Assembly (NCBI GenBank): GCA_021850505.1
Contig: JAJZLW010000066.1
Location: 1 to 5,106 of the forward strand
From: Thermoplasmata archaeon
Lineage (GTDB): Archaea > Thermoplasmatota > Thermoplasmata > Thermoplasmatales > Thermoplasmataceae
Direction: 5' to 3'
DNA length: 5,106 nucleotides
Under the pieces are notes generated by a model. The model was not told where the DNA came from. It saw only the letters and a list, made by a program, of their open reading frames with translations, and searched no databases. The number at the start of each line of letters is the position of its first letter. Position 1 is the stretch's first letter. The position numbers were made by a program, and so were the translations under genes. Below, piece by piece: positions 1-5,041 of the stretch.

Positions 1-56
1 ATCTCATTATAGAGAGAGGCATTAGACAACATGATTCGATATTGCTGAAAAGTTAA
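1..56 (+). CDS. possible 3' end of an upstream gene (partial)
   Basis: The frame starting at base 3 is open from the window edge to a TAA at 54-56 and gives a 17-residue tail, LIIERGIRQHDSILLKS. Its composition (Ile, Arg, Glu, Lys, with AGA and ATA codons) resembles the neighbouring real genes, and the other two plus-strand frames stop early. The segment is far too short to recognise a family. If real, the gene ends 62 bases before the GTG of the radical SAM gene and lies in the same direction. It could equally be a chance open stretch in intergenic DNA. Confidence 0.28.
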   Translation, partial: LIIERGIRQHDSILLKS

Positions 57-73
57 TAATCTTTATAGATTAT
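56..73 (+). promoter_or_regulatory. inverted repeat around a TATA-like core, probable mqnE promoter/operator
   Basis: ATAATC-TTTATA-GATTAT is a perfect 6-6-6 inverted repeat whose spacer (62-67) is a good archaeal TATA-like hexamer. A TATA box there would start transcription near base 89-92, leaving roughly 27-30 bases of leader before the GTG at 119. A dyad wrapped around a TATA box is a classic place for an archaeal repressor to compete with TBP, so this may be an operator. The alternative is a weak transcript end for an upstream gene stopping at 56. The repeat is seen directly; its role is inferred. Confidence 0.45.
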
Positions 74-118
74 CAGAAAACAGGTAATTCTTATTAGATT
101 TAAATCGATGACTATGCC

Positions 119-1234
119 GTGAAGACACAGCTAACATCCAGCGAAAGTTACTGGTATGAATATATTACAGATGGCGGTTTAATTAACAAAAATGAAGCTA
201 AAGAAATCATGGAGACAATGGGCTTTCACTCCAGGACAAGACTGGCGGATTCACTTGCCTCATACCAGGCGGGTGATACTGTAGGATATGCCGTTTCATA
301 TAACATCAATTATTCAAATTATTGCTCCGCGTCCTGCCCAATATGTGCTTTCTACGTACCTGCGAAATTAAAGGGAAGAACAGATAAGGGCTATGAGCTC
401 ACAGAGGAACAGGTTCGTGCAGAGGCAAGGAAGGCAAAGGAACTCCAGTGCACAGAGGTTCATGTTGTTGGCGGTTTCAATCCTTACCTTGAACTTGAAT
501 ACTACGAGAGAATTTTCAGGGCAATCAAGGAGGAGATCCCTACTGCAACGCTTAAAACCCTTACAATACCGGAAATTGATTTTATCGCAAGAACCACTGG
601 CAATTCCATAAAGGAAGTAGTTACCAGGTTGATGGATGCTGGTGCCGATGCACATACAGGAGGAGGAGCCGAGATATTTGATCCTGAAGTCCGGAAAGTA
701 ATCACCACGAAGGAGAAGATATCTGGTGAAAAATGGCTTGAGGACGCGAAGGAAATACACGCACTTGGTTTCCGGGGCAACTCCACAATAACATATGGCC
801 ACGTCGAAAATTATGATCACATAATAGATCATTTCATCAAACTGCGGGATTGCGAGATTGAACAGCCAGGGATTATATCAATTATACCCCTGAAATTCAG
901 CCCTGAAAATACACCACTTTTAAGATCAGGAAAAGTCAGTCATGAAGCTTCTGGAGAGAAAGATCTCGATGTGATTTCACTGGCGAGGATCATTGCTGGA
1001 ACGGCAATAAAAAATATCAGCGTCTATTGGGTCGCGCTCGGAAAACTGGTTTCTCAGGTCGCGCTGAGATCCGGAGGCAACGACCTTGTGGGAACTGCAT
1101 TCAGCGAGAAGATCTTTGGGGCAACAGACAGGAAGGAGAAAACGTTTTCTGAGGAACTTGATTCCATGATACTGGGAGCCGGGAAAATCCCTGCACAGAG
1201 GGATACTTTCTACAATATAATACGGTACACCTAA
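119..1234 (+). CDS. mqnE: aminofutalosine synthase MqnE (radical SAM, futalosine menaquinone pathway)
   Basis: This 371-residue protein is a radical SAM enzyme with the CX3CX2C cluster motif at Cys69, Cys73 and Cys76 (CSASCPIC), which binds the 4Fe-4S cluster that cleaves S-adenosylmethionine. Segments matching the MqnE/MqnC/CofH group follow in order: HVVGGFNPYLELEYY (115-129), TLKTLTIPEID (144-154), GGGAEIF (181-187), TYGHVEN (225-231), IIPLKFSPENTPL (255-267), YWVALGK (303-309), NDLVGT (321-326) and a C-terminal IPAQRDTFYN. The IPL-F-PENT and KTLTIPEI versions, and the length, favour MqnE over MqnC or CofH. MqnE joins 3-[(1-carboxyvinyl)oxy]benzoate, made by MqnA, to the adenosyl part of SAM, giving aminofutalosine in the cytoplasm. 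The GTG start is chosen because an in-frame stop lies at 101-103 and the next Met (residue 31) would remove a helix that the family keeps. There is no ribosome binding site at normal spacing. No other mqn gene is in the window. Radical SAM assignment is near certain; the MqnE subfamily is likely. Confidence 0.85.
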   Translation: MKTQLTSSESYWYEYITDGGLINKNEAKEIMETMGFHSRTRLADSLASYQAGDTVGYAVSYNINYSNYCSASCPICAFYVPAKLKGRTDKGYELTEEQVRAEARKAKELQCTEVHVVGGFNPYLELEYYERIFRAIKEEIPTATLKTLTIPEIDFIARTTGNSIKEVVTRLMDAGADAHTGGGAEIFDPEVRKVITTKEKISGEKWLEDAKEIHALGFRGNSTITYGHVENYDHIIDHFIKLRDCEIEQPGIISIIPLKFSPENTPLLRSGKVSHEASGEKDLDVISLARIIAGTAIKNISVYWVALGKLVSQVALRSGGNDLVGTAFSEKIFGATDRKEKTFSEELDSMILGAGKIPAQRDTFYNIIRYT

Positions 1235-1239
1235 TTTTT
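1235..1239 (+). terminator. short T-run after the mqnE stop
   Basis: Five T residues directly follow the TAA of the radical SAM gene, with no stem-loop ahead of them. Archaeal RNA polymerase often stops at T-runs alone, so this is a plausible terminator, though short. It sits in the three-base gap and runs into the final codon of the convergent transporter, so there is no other room for a terminator between the genes. Confidence 0.35.
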
Positions 1240-2392
1240 ATCCACGGAAATTCCTTCCGGCGATTAATACTGAAAGCCCACCAATCACTGCAACGCTCGC
1301 AGCGTACAGATATGAATATTCTGGAGATATCAGGTAAAGAAGACCCACTATAATATTGCCGGAAAACATACCAATGCTCCTGAAGAATGAAAGCTTGCCC
1401 ATTGCGGATCCTGCCTTTGATCCACGAACTATCCTGGAAACAATTGATGGCTCAAACGTCTCTATCGCTGATGTACCCAGGCCGAGGATCAGCGCTGATA
1501 GATAGAAGTATTCAAAAGGGGCATGCAGAAACAGGATCAGGAATATACCAAGGGCTGCGAATCCGGAGAGGATATAACCAAACAGCCCAAGAATCGGGAT
1601 TTCTCTTTTCGCCCGGATTCTGCTGTAAATAAAGCCTCCAGCTGCAGATGTTCCCATGAAGATTGGATATACCAGGAGGCCGTAAAGGATAGAGGATGAA
1701 TCCTGTGCTGCCGTTAGTATTGGGAAACCAACGCTGTAATAGCTGAAACCGAAAAGCGCAGTTGCGAAGAGTATACTGAAATAGGTTTGTCCGGCAGACT
1801 TTTCAACCGGTCTGCTCTCATCCACTGTCTCTCTTTTTGTTTTCCTTGTAAGAGAAATCAGAAGGGTCGAAACTACCAGCGGTATAATGGAGACAATAAA
1901 GATCAAGGAAAATGGAATACCGACGGAATACATTGTAATGAGAAAAACAGAGGCTATAACTCCACCCCCAACGTCCAGGCCATGCAGCAGGCCGAATGCA
2001 TTTGTCCTTTCCTCTCTGCTTGTTGATTCTATCATGAGTATCCTTCTGGGCGGAGAACGGAAATTCCTTGACCACCATCCTGATACGTATAAAGAACCGG
2101 CAGCCGCGTAATTCCTTAATATTCCGGTGAATGAAAGAATCGGAATCAGTGAATTTCCGATTATGGAAAGTTTTTTTGGATCAAACCTGTCGGCCAGCCT
2201 CCCTCCTATGTAAGAGAAGACTGAACCGATGCCATAACTGAATGCCTCAATCAATGCGAATACCCATATTGGCGCATGCAGAACAAGAACAAGAAAGACG
2301 GAAAGACCACCTACAACTATCTGGTAACCCATGTCTGCAAAGAAGGCTGAAAATGAAAGAAGATATACGTTAACATGAAAGCGCCTTGCCAT
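1238..2392 (-). CDS. major facilitator superfamily transporter
   Basis: This 384-residue protein is almost entirely hydrophobic helices and is the right length for a 12-helix MFS permease acting in the cytoplasmic membrane. Motif A of the family, GGRLADRFDPKK, lies at residues 63-74, in the expected loop between helices 2 and 3. Residues 106-146 contain RSPPRR, ESTSREERTNAFGLLH and LDVGGG. They match the loop and helix 5 region of the MFS group whose usual form is GRGxRxPPRD followed by an acidic and AFG motif; here the usual GRG is SRN. A charged stretch at about 182-199 is the central cytoplasmic loop, and the second half has six more helices. The substrate cannot be told; drug, sugar or metabolite efflux are all possible. 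The ATG at 2392 is supported by a TTTTAAAA element about 24 bases upstream and suggests leaderless translation. The gene converges on mqnE, so its mRNA probably runs into antisense of that gene. Confidence 0.9.
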   Translation of the reverse strand: MARRFHVNVYLLSFSAFFADMGYQIVVGGLSVFLVLVLHAPIWVFALIEAFSYGIGSVFSYIGGRLADRFDPKKLSIIGNSLIPILSFTGILRNYAAAGSLYVSGWWSRNFRSPPRRILMIESTSREERTNAFGLLHGLDVGGGVIASVFLITMYSVGIPFSLIFIVSIIPLVVSTLLISLTRKTKRETVDESRPVEKSAGQTYFSILFATALFGFSYYSVGFPILTAAQDSSSILYGLLVYPIFMGTSAAGGFIYSRIRAKREIPILGLFGYILSGFAALGIFLILFLHAPFEYFYLSALILGLGTSAIETFEPSIVSRIVRGSKAGSAMGKLSFFRSIGMFSGNIIVGLLYLISPEYSYLYAASVAVIGGLSVLIAGRNFRG

Positions 2393-2412
2393 TGGGACAG
2401 AATTTTCTTATC

Positions 2413-2420
2413 TTTTAAAA
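2413..2420 (-). promoter_or_regulatory. TATA box of the MFS transporter gene
   Basis: TTTTAAAA is centred about 24.5 bases before the A of the transporter ATG at 2392, the position expected if the transcript begins at or next to the start codon. No ribosome binding sequence lies between. The octamer is its own reverse complement and could in principle also support rightward transcription into the intergenic region. Confidence 0.5.
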
Positions 2421-2434
2421 CACTGCCGATCCCC

Positions 2435-2557
2435 ATGTATTTTATAAAGCCACCTGTCAAGATTCATAGAATTGTGAGGAGTAATTATCCGTACTCCCTT
2501 GCATGGATTCCCTATTTTATTGAAAGCAATGGAAGGTTCTTTGATACAATCACCTAA
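2435..2557 (+). CDS. doubtful 40-codon ORF between the transporter and secreted-protein genes
   Basis: An ATG at 2435 opens a 40-residue frame that ends in TAA at 2555-2557. The peptide starts MYFIKPPVKIHRIV and includes SLAWIPYFIE and GRFFDTIT. It is rich in aromatic and basic residues and its codon choice (AGG, ATA, AGA) is similar to the true genes. I do not recognise it. The same frame stays open back to 2375 but there overlaps the start of the oppositely oriented transporter, so the longer form is unlikely. There is no ribosome binding site; a weak TATA-like TTATCT (2408-2413) sits about 25 bases ahead. It could be a small protein, the remnant of a lost gene, or chance. Confidence 0.22.
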   Translation: MYFIKPPVKIHRIVRSNYPYSLAWIPYFIESNGRFFDTIT

Positions 2558-2659
2558 AAATATGAAAATTGAAAACTAAGTGTTATAGTAAACAGAAATT
2601 GATATCCAGTTCCAGTCATAAATTTTTGACCATTTATAATTATATATGCTGCGATTAGC

Positions 2660-2664
2660 AAAAA
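2660..2664 (-). terminator. T-run terminator of the secreted-protein operon
   Basis: About 20 bases beyond the TGA of the second secreted-protein gene the minus strand reads GGTATTTTTGC, a five-T run without a strong stem. This is the usual form of an intrinsic archaeal terminator and is the first T-run after the operon. Confidence 0.4.
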
Positions 2665-2682
2665 TACCTGGAATTATGATAT

Positions 2683-3438
2683 TCAGTAACTTGCGGTCAT
2701 TTCACCCAAAGTCAGGTTAGAGTCTGGAGGAATACTTATTCCTGAAAATGCGAGCCCAAGCGATGTGCAGGATGCATGAAAACCATTAAATGTCAGTTCT
2801 CCACCTGCCAGGATCCCTTCCATTGAGTACCAGTTCAATGTAATATTAATTCCGCTGCCCCAAGCTGCTGCAAATAAACAGGAGTTATGCAAATTGTAGG
2901 TCTCGGTAAAGTTATGTGGCTCCGGAGTAATTGTAGTATTTACCGGATTATTAGGGTTCCCCTGAGATAAAGTTACATTTACAATATTGTTGAATTCCGC
3001 ATTGAATCCCATGCCCACATTCTGCTTCTGTGACAATCTGTTGCTTATAGATATTATTTCAGTGAAGCTGCCCGGATTCATGATGTATTGAACATTAACT
3101 ACGAAAGAAGTAAAATTAACGCATTCATACGCATTCACAGAGGATGTGTTATAGAATGCTCTGTCACAAACAGTCACAAACCGGCCAGGTGCTGGGTAAA
3201 AATGCAGAAACATGCCCTGCCCACTGTTTGAACTGTAAAGGATTGCCGTCGCTGATCCGGTGATATTGACTGACGCATTTCCGGATTTCAGGATTCCTGC
3301 ATTAAAGTTAATAGGTGAAAATGGAGGAGAAGGAGATCCTTGGCCATGGATCTGGGTTTCTCTTATAATCAACACTCCGGCCGCAATAATAATTAGAGAG
3401 ATTGCCACTGCAATAATTGCCTTGGTATTCCTGTTCAT
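2683..3438 (-). CDS. membrane-anchored exported glycoprotein-like protein, second gene of a pair
   Basis: I do not recognise a family. The protein is 251 residues when started at the ATG at 3438. An earlier in-frame ATG at 3474 would add 12 residues, but it lies inside the preceding gene. The 3438 start has AAGGAG (3452-3447) eight bases ahead of it, so it is preferred. Residues 7-25 form one hydrophobic helix after a basic MNRNTK, a signal anchor or uncleaved signal peptide. The rest lacks membrane segments and has the Asn/Ser/Thr/Gly-rich look of an extracellular beta-rich domain. I count nine N-X-S/T sequons (for example NAS 54, NIT 58, NFT 108, NIT 198, NLT 241) and four cysteines (91, 106, 187, 224) that could form two disulfides outside the cell. 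A proline-rich SPSPPFSP linker follows the anchor. It is cotranscribed with the gene before it across a 13-base junction. The function may be surface adhesion, an S-layer-associated protein or substrate binding; the sequence does not decide. Confidence 0.85.
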   Translation of the reverse strand: MNRNTKAIIAVAISLIIIAAGVLIIRETQIHGQGSPSPPFSPINFNAGILKSGNASVNITGSATAILYSSNSGQGMFLHFYPAPGRFVTVCDRAFYNTSSVNAYECVNFTSFVVNVQYIMNPGSFTEIISISNRLSQKQNVGMGFNAEFNNIVNVTLSQGNPNNPVNTTITPEPHNFTETYNLHNSCLFAAAWGSGINITLNWYSMEGILAGGELTFNGFHASCTSLGLAFSGISIPPDSNLTLGEMTASY

Positions 3439-3446
3439 ATATGTCT

Positions 3447-3452
3447 CTCCTT
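3447..3452 (-). promoter_or_regulatory. Shine-Dalgarno site deciding the start of the second secreted gene
   Basis: AAGGAG is complementary to the usual archaeal 16S rRNA 3' end and lies eight bases before the ATG at 3438. It overlaps the TGA stop of the upstream gene (3454-3452), which suggests coupled translation. It is the clearest ribosome binding site found in the window and contrasts with the apparently leaderless first genes. Confidence 0.75.
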
Positions 3453-4225
3453 CATGTCTGTGGAACACCTCCACTTGAAATGCACATTCCCGTATAAGAC
3501 CATGTGGCCTGCGTGTTGGAATTATATGGCCCGGTCAAGAGATCCATGTAATCCCCACCAGGTGCTACAGTAATCATTTCATAAACTATAAGATTCTGGG
3601 CCTGGATCTGCTGCCATGAGAGTGCTCCGTTGTTCTGGTATGAGTCAAAGAATTGGATACCATACACCGAATAACTATTAGAAACAAGGTAATGTCCAAA
3701 ATCCGGTAAATTGCTGCAATTATGGGAGTAAACAAAAGTTCCAGATCTGATGAAACTCGCCTGGCCGAATGAGATATTGAATAATATATACATCCCCGTA
3801 ACTGGCGGTATAACATAATCTATCCCCAACCCATTAAAAGGGGTGAAAATATAAGTCACGCTGCCACCGCTGTAGTTATCTATAACCCCCACAGTATTCT
3901 GGACATTGCCATCGATCCTGATGACATGATAAGATACCGGGATCTCCTGTAAAAATTTATTACTGTTTAAGGTAAAAACTGAAAAATGAAATCCAAGAGA
4001 AAACTGCCCGCTTAAAAGTGAGACGTTGTTGCCGCCATTGAAGGTAAGGCAATAGCCATCCAGTAAGTAAGTCGTAATGTTTTGGTTGGAAGCATTGCTG
4101 AGCGAATTATCAGATTTGGAATTCTGTGAGCCATACGAATGGATCCAGACCGAGAAACCTAGAATGATAATGGCTGATACGGCAAATACCATGATCTTCC
4201 TGTTAAATTGAAGTTTTTCAGCCAT
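3452..4225 (-). CDS. membrane-anchored exported glycoprotein-like protein, first gene of a pair
   Basis: This 257-residue protein belongs to no family I recognise. A basic start (MAEKLQFNRK) is followed by one hydrophobic helix at residues 11-28 and then an extracellular part rich in Ser, Asn, Gly, Tyr and Phe with no further membrane segment. There are six N-X-S/T sequons (NAS 44, NIT 49, NVS 67, NYS 117, NIS 150, NCS 169) and three cysteines (59, 170, 248), so at least one may be free or paired with another protein. Short alternating hydrophobic stretches such as FSLGFHFSVF and GIDYVIPPVTGMYILFNISF suggest a beta-sandwich-like fold. It shares its plan with the downstream gene but I see no convincing alignment between the two. 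The ATG at 4225 is supported by a TTATAT element about 24.5 bases upstream, so the transcript is probably leaderless. The pair is probably a surface-exposed unit; no enzymatic motif is visible. Confidence 0.85.
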   Translation of the reverse strand: MAEKLQFNRKIMVFAVSAIIILGFSVWIHSYGSQNSKSDNSLSNASNQNITTYLLDGYCLTFNGGNNVSLLSGQFSLGFHFSVFTLNSNKFLQEIPVSYHVIRIDGNVQNTVGVIDNYSGGSVTYIFTPFNGLGIDYVIPPVTGMYILFNISFGQASFIRSGTFVYSHNCSNLPDFGHYLVSNSYSVYGIQFFDSYQNNGALSWQQIQAQNLIVYEMITVAPGGDYMDLLTGPYNSNTQATWSYTGMCISSGGVPQT

Positions 4226-4246
4226 TTAAAATGCAAATGATCTATG

Positions 4247-4252
4247 ATATAA
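4247..4252 (-). promoter_or_regulatory. TATA box of the secreted-protein operon
   Basis: TTATAT on the minus strand is centred about 24.5 bases before the ATG at 4225, the same spacing as at the transporter gene, which strengthens both assignments. The bases just upstream (AAATTAC) fit the purine/AT-rich transcription factor B element and belong to a palindrome. Confidence 0.55.
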
Positions 4253-4253
4253 G

Positions 4254-4268
4254 TAATTTGTGAAATTA
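4254..4268 (-). promoter_or_regulatory. 15-base palindrome abutting the operon TATA box, candidate operator
   Basis: TAATTT-GTG-AAATTA (plus-strand reading) is a perfect inverted repeat with six-base arms and a three-base spacer. It begins one base upstream of the TATA box of the secreted-protein operon and covers the expected BRE. The shape fits a dimeric winged-helix or ribbon-helix-helix regulator that would act on TFB/TBP recruitment. The repeat is directly visible; regulator and role are inferred. Confidence 0.42.
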
Positions 4269-4366
4269 TACATTATCAAAGTTTTATTCCACATCACACA
4301 ATAGCGAAACCGGATGCATTCCATATGTAAGGATATTACTTACTCTGTATGAAAGTCGTTAAATAA

Positions 4367-4468
4367 ATGACAGGTTCTAAATCGTTATTTGATCTGAAGC
4401 CCTTGTTAGTGGGAACCGATGCAGGGCTAAATCTCAAAGAGCCTGCAAATCCCAAAAATAGGGACTAG
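4367..4468 (+). CDS. doubtful 33-codon ORF, possible gene remnant
   Basis: An ATG directly after an in-frame TAA opens a 33-residue frame containing MTGSKSLFDLKPLLVGTDAG and ending EPANPKNRD. Codon use is ordinary for the window, but there is no ribosome binding site and no TATA element at the leaderless distance. I do not recognise it. The extended, proline- and charge-rich ending would fit the tail of a longer protein such as a decayed transposase, but that is a guess. Its TAG overlaps the stop of the convergent AAA-associated gene: the four bases CTAG provide both stops. Two inverted repeats fall within or at the end of it, so the segment could also be an RNA or insertion-sequence end. Confidence 0.22.
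   Translation: MTGSKSLFDLKPLLVGTDAGLNLKEPANPKNRD
4398..4428. repeat. inverted repeat with six-base arms
   Basis: AGCCCT (4398-4403) and AGGGCT (4423-4428) are perfect reverse complements separated by 19 bases. They would form a GC-rich six-pair stem with a large loop in an otherwise AT-rich gap. It lies about 37 bases beyond the stop of the AAA-associated gene and may belong to that gene's 3' untranslated region or to the decayed element suggested for this stretch. Confidence 0.3.
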
Positions 4469-4470
4469 GC
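4441..4470 (-). terminator. two-tier stem-loop with T-run at the 3' end of the AAA-associated gene
   Basis: GCCT (4441-4444) pairs with AGGC (4467-4470) and, inside it, TCCC (4450-4453) pairs with GGGA (4461-4464), giving a bulged nested hairpin. On the minus strand the loop reads TATTTTT, starting five bases after the TAG stop at 4465. A T-run this close to the stop is a plausible archaeal terminator. The T residues lie in the loop rather than after the stem, so a bacterial-style mechanism does not apply. Confidence 0.35.
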
Positions 4471-5013
4471 GACGATAAACTTCCCTTCATCCTTCCTTAT
4501 CAGGCCAGAATATATCCCCCATTCAATGAGCATAACTTCTATATCATGGTGTCCGGTGGGAGAATTGAATGTCTGCACCCCTCGTGACTCCAACTCCTCC
4601 AGAAGCTGATCAATATCAAATTCCCTGAGTTCTATGGCAGTCTTGAAAGGCTCCACATTTTTAAGCGACTCCTTGATAATTTCCTTTCTTCTTTTGATGC
4701 TTGAAGATATTAATTCCTTCCCTAATACTGTGGACGAAAGGTCACCAGACTCAAGGTTAACAAAACCTATTCTTGCTGCCGTGAAAACAATCGGCATGAG
4801 TTCGTCCAGATCGACCTCCATCTCCTTTTCCAGCTGATACAAATCGGCCTTTCCCTCAAAAATATTGTTCAGTACATAAAGGAGACCGATAAGATCGGCC
4901 ATTCTTGATTGTGGGTCTACTACTTCAGTCAATTTTATATCTCCATACATATGAATGACTTTGGGCTTGAAATCCCAAAATTTCCTGTGGGATAAGACCA
5001 AACCTAAGTCCAT
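4465..5013 (-). CDS. stand-alone AAA-associated C-terminal domain protein (AAA_assoc_C, NitT/TauT ABC-linked)
   Basis: From the ATG at 5013 the protein has 182 residues, of which about 38-182 match the AAA-associated C-terminal domain normally found at the end of nitrate/sulfonate/bicarbonate-type ABC ATPases. Family landmarks are DLIGLLYVL (40-48), GKADLYQLEKEMEVDLDELM (54-73), ARIGFVNLESGDLS (80-93), a basic RRKEIIKESL (108-117) and EWGIYSGLIRKDEGKFIV near the end. No Walker A, Walker B or ABC signature is present, so the protein cannot itself hydrolyse ATP. The domain has a winged-helix look and may sense or modulate a transporter encoded elsewhere. The start is uncertain: TTG at 5034 would give 189 residues and ATG at 4950 would give 161, which still keeps the whole domain. 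I prefer 5013 because a TTATAC element (5042-5047) would place the transcript start a few bases ahead of it. Family assignment is fairly sure; role is not known. Confidence 0.82.
   Translation of the reverse strand: MDLGLVLSHRKFWDFKPKVIHMYGDIKLTEVVDPQSRMADLIGLLYVLNNIFEGKADLYQLEKEMEVDLDELMPIVFTAARIGFVNLESGDLSSTVLGKELISSSIKRRKEIIKESLKNVEPFKTAIELREFDIDQLLEELESRGVQTFNSPTGHHDIEVMLIEWGIYSGLIRKDEGKFIVA
4960..4979 (-). repeat. inverted repeat just upstream of an alternative start
   Basis: TTTGGG (4960-4965) and CCCAAA (4974-4979) are perfect reverse complements with an eight-base spacer. If the AAA-associated gene really starts at the ATG at 4950, this dyad lies 10-29 bases ahead of it, over the core promoter, and could be an operator. 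If the gene starts at 5013 or 5034 the repeat is inside the coding sequence and may only form an mRNA hairpin. Confidence 0.3.
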
Positions 5014-5041
5014 GCCATTTCTGCCTTGAATCAATCACGCC

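Larger units (their letters stand above)
2393..2682. other. 290-base intergenic region without a confident gene
   Basis: From left to right this gap holds the transporter promoter (2413-2420), the doubtful 40-codon plus-strand ORF, and a very AT-rich block at 2633-2649 (TTTATAATTATATAT) that resembles a TATA box in either direction. On the minus strand that block is centred about 25 bases before an ATG at 2619 that opens a 21-codon hydrophobic frame (to 2554). A T-run behind the secreted-protein operon closes the gap on the right. I see no tRNA-like fold and no long repeat. Confidence 0.5.
4226..4464. other. 239-base intergenic region
   Basis: The left 45 bases form the promoter of the secreted-protein operon with its palindrome. 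Bases 4270-4366 are plain AT-rich DNA in which I see no gene or repeat. The right 100 bases are distinctly richer in G and C, and hold the doubtful 33-codon ORF and two inverted repeats. No tRNA fold was found: GGTTCTAAATC at 4373 only loosely resembles a T-arm. Confidence 0.5.

Noticed and set aside
368..832. 154-codon minus-strand frame inside mqnE
   Set aside because: It is fully antisense to the well-supported radical SAM gene, has a cysteine-rich unlikely composition and no promoter; it is a shadow frame.
1182..1192. GGGAAAATCCC hairpin as terminator of the transporter transcript
   Set aside because: It lies inside mqnE coding sequence, is short and has no T-run after it on the minus strand.
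1387..2111. Several frames of 74-86 codons on both strands within the transporter
   Set aside because: All lie inside the MFS gene, whose motifs and helices are continuous, and none has recognisable features.
3439..3474. Upstream ATG at 3474 as start of the second secreted gene
   Set aside because: It would overlap the first gene by 23 bases and put charged residues (MEVFHRHEGETY) before the signal anchor, while AAGGAG is ideally placed for the ATG at 3438.
3260..3816. Frames of 72 and 76 codons overlapping the secreted-protein genes
   Set aside because: They are antisense or shifted relative to genes with clear anchors and a Shine-Dalgarno site.
4373..4383. GGTTCTAAATC as a tRNA T-arm
   Set aside because: The T-loop consensus is broken and no acceptor or anticodon stem can be built around it.
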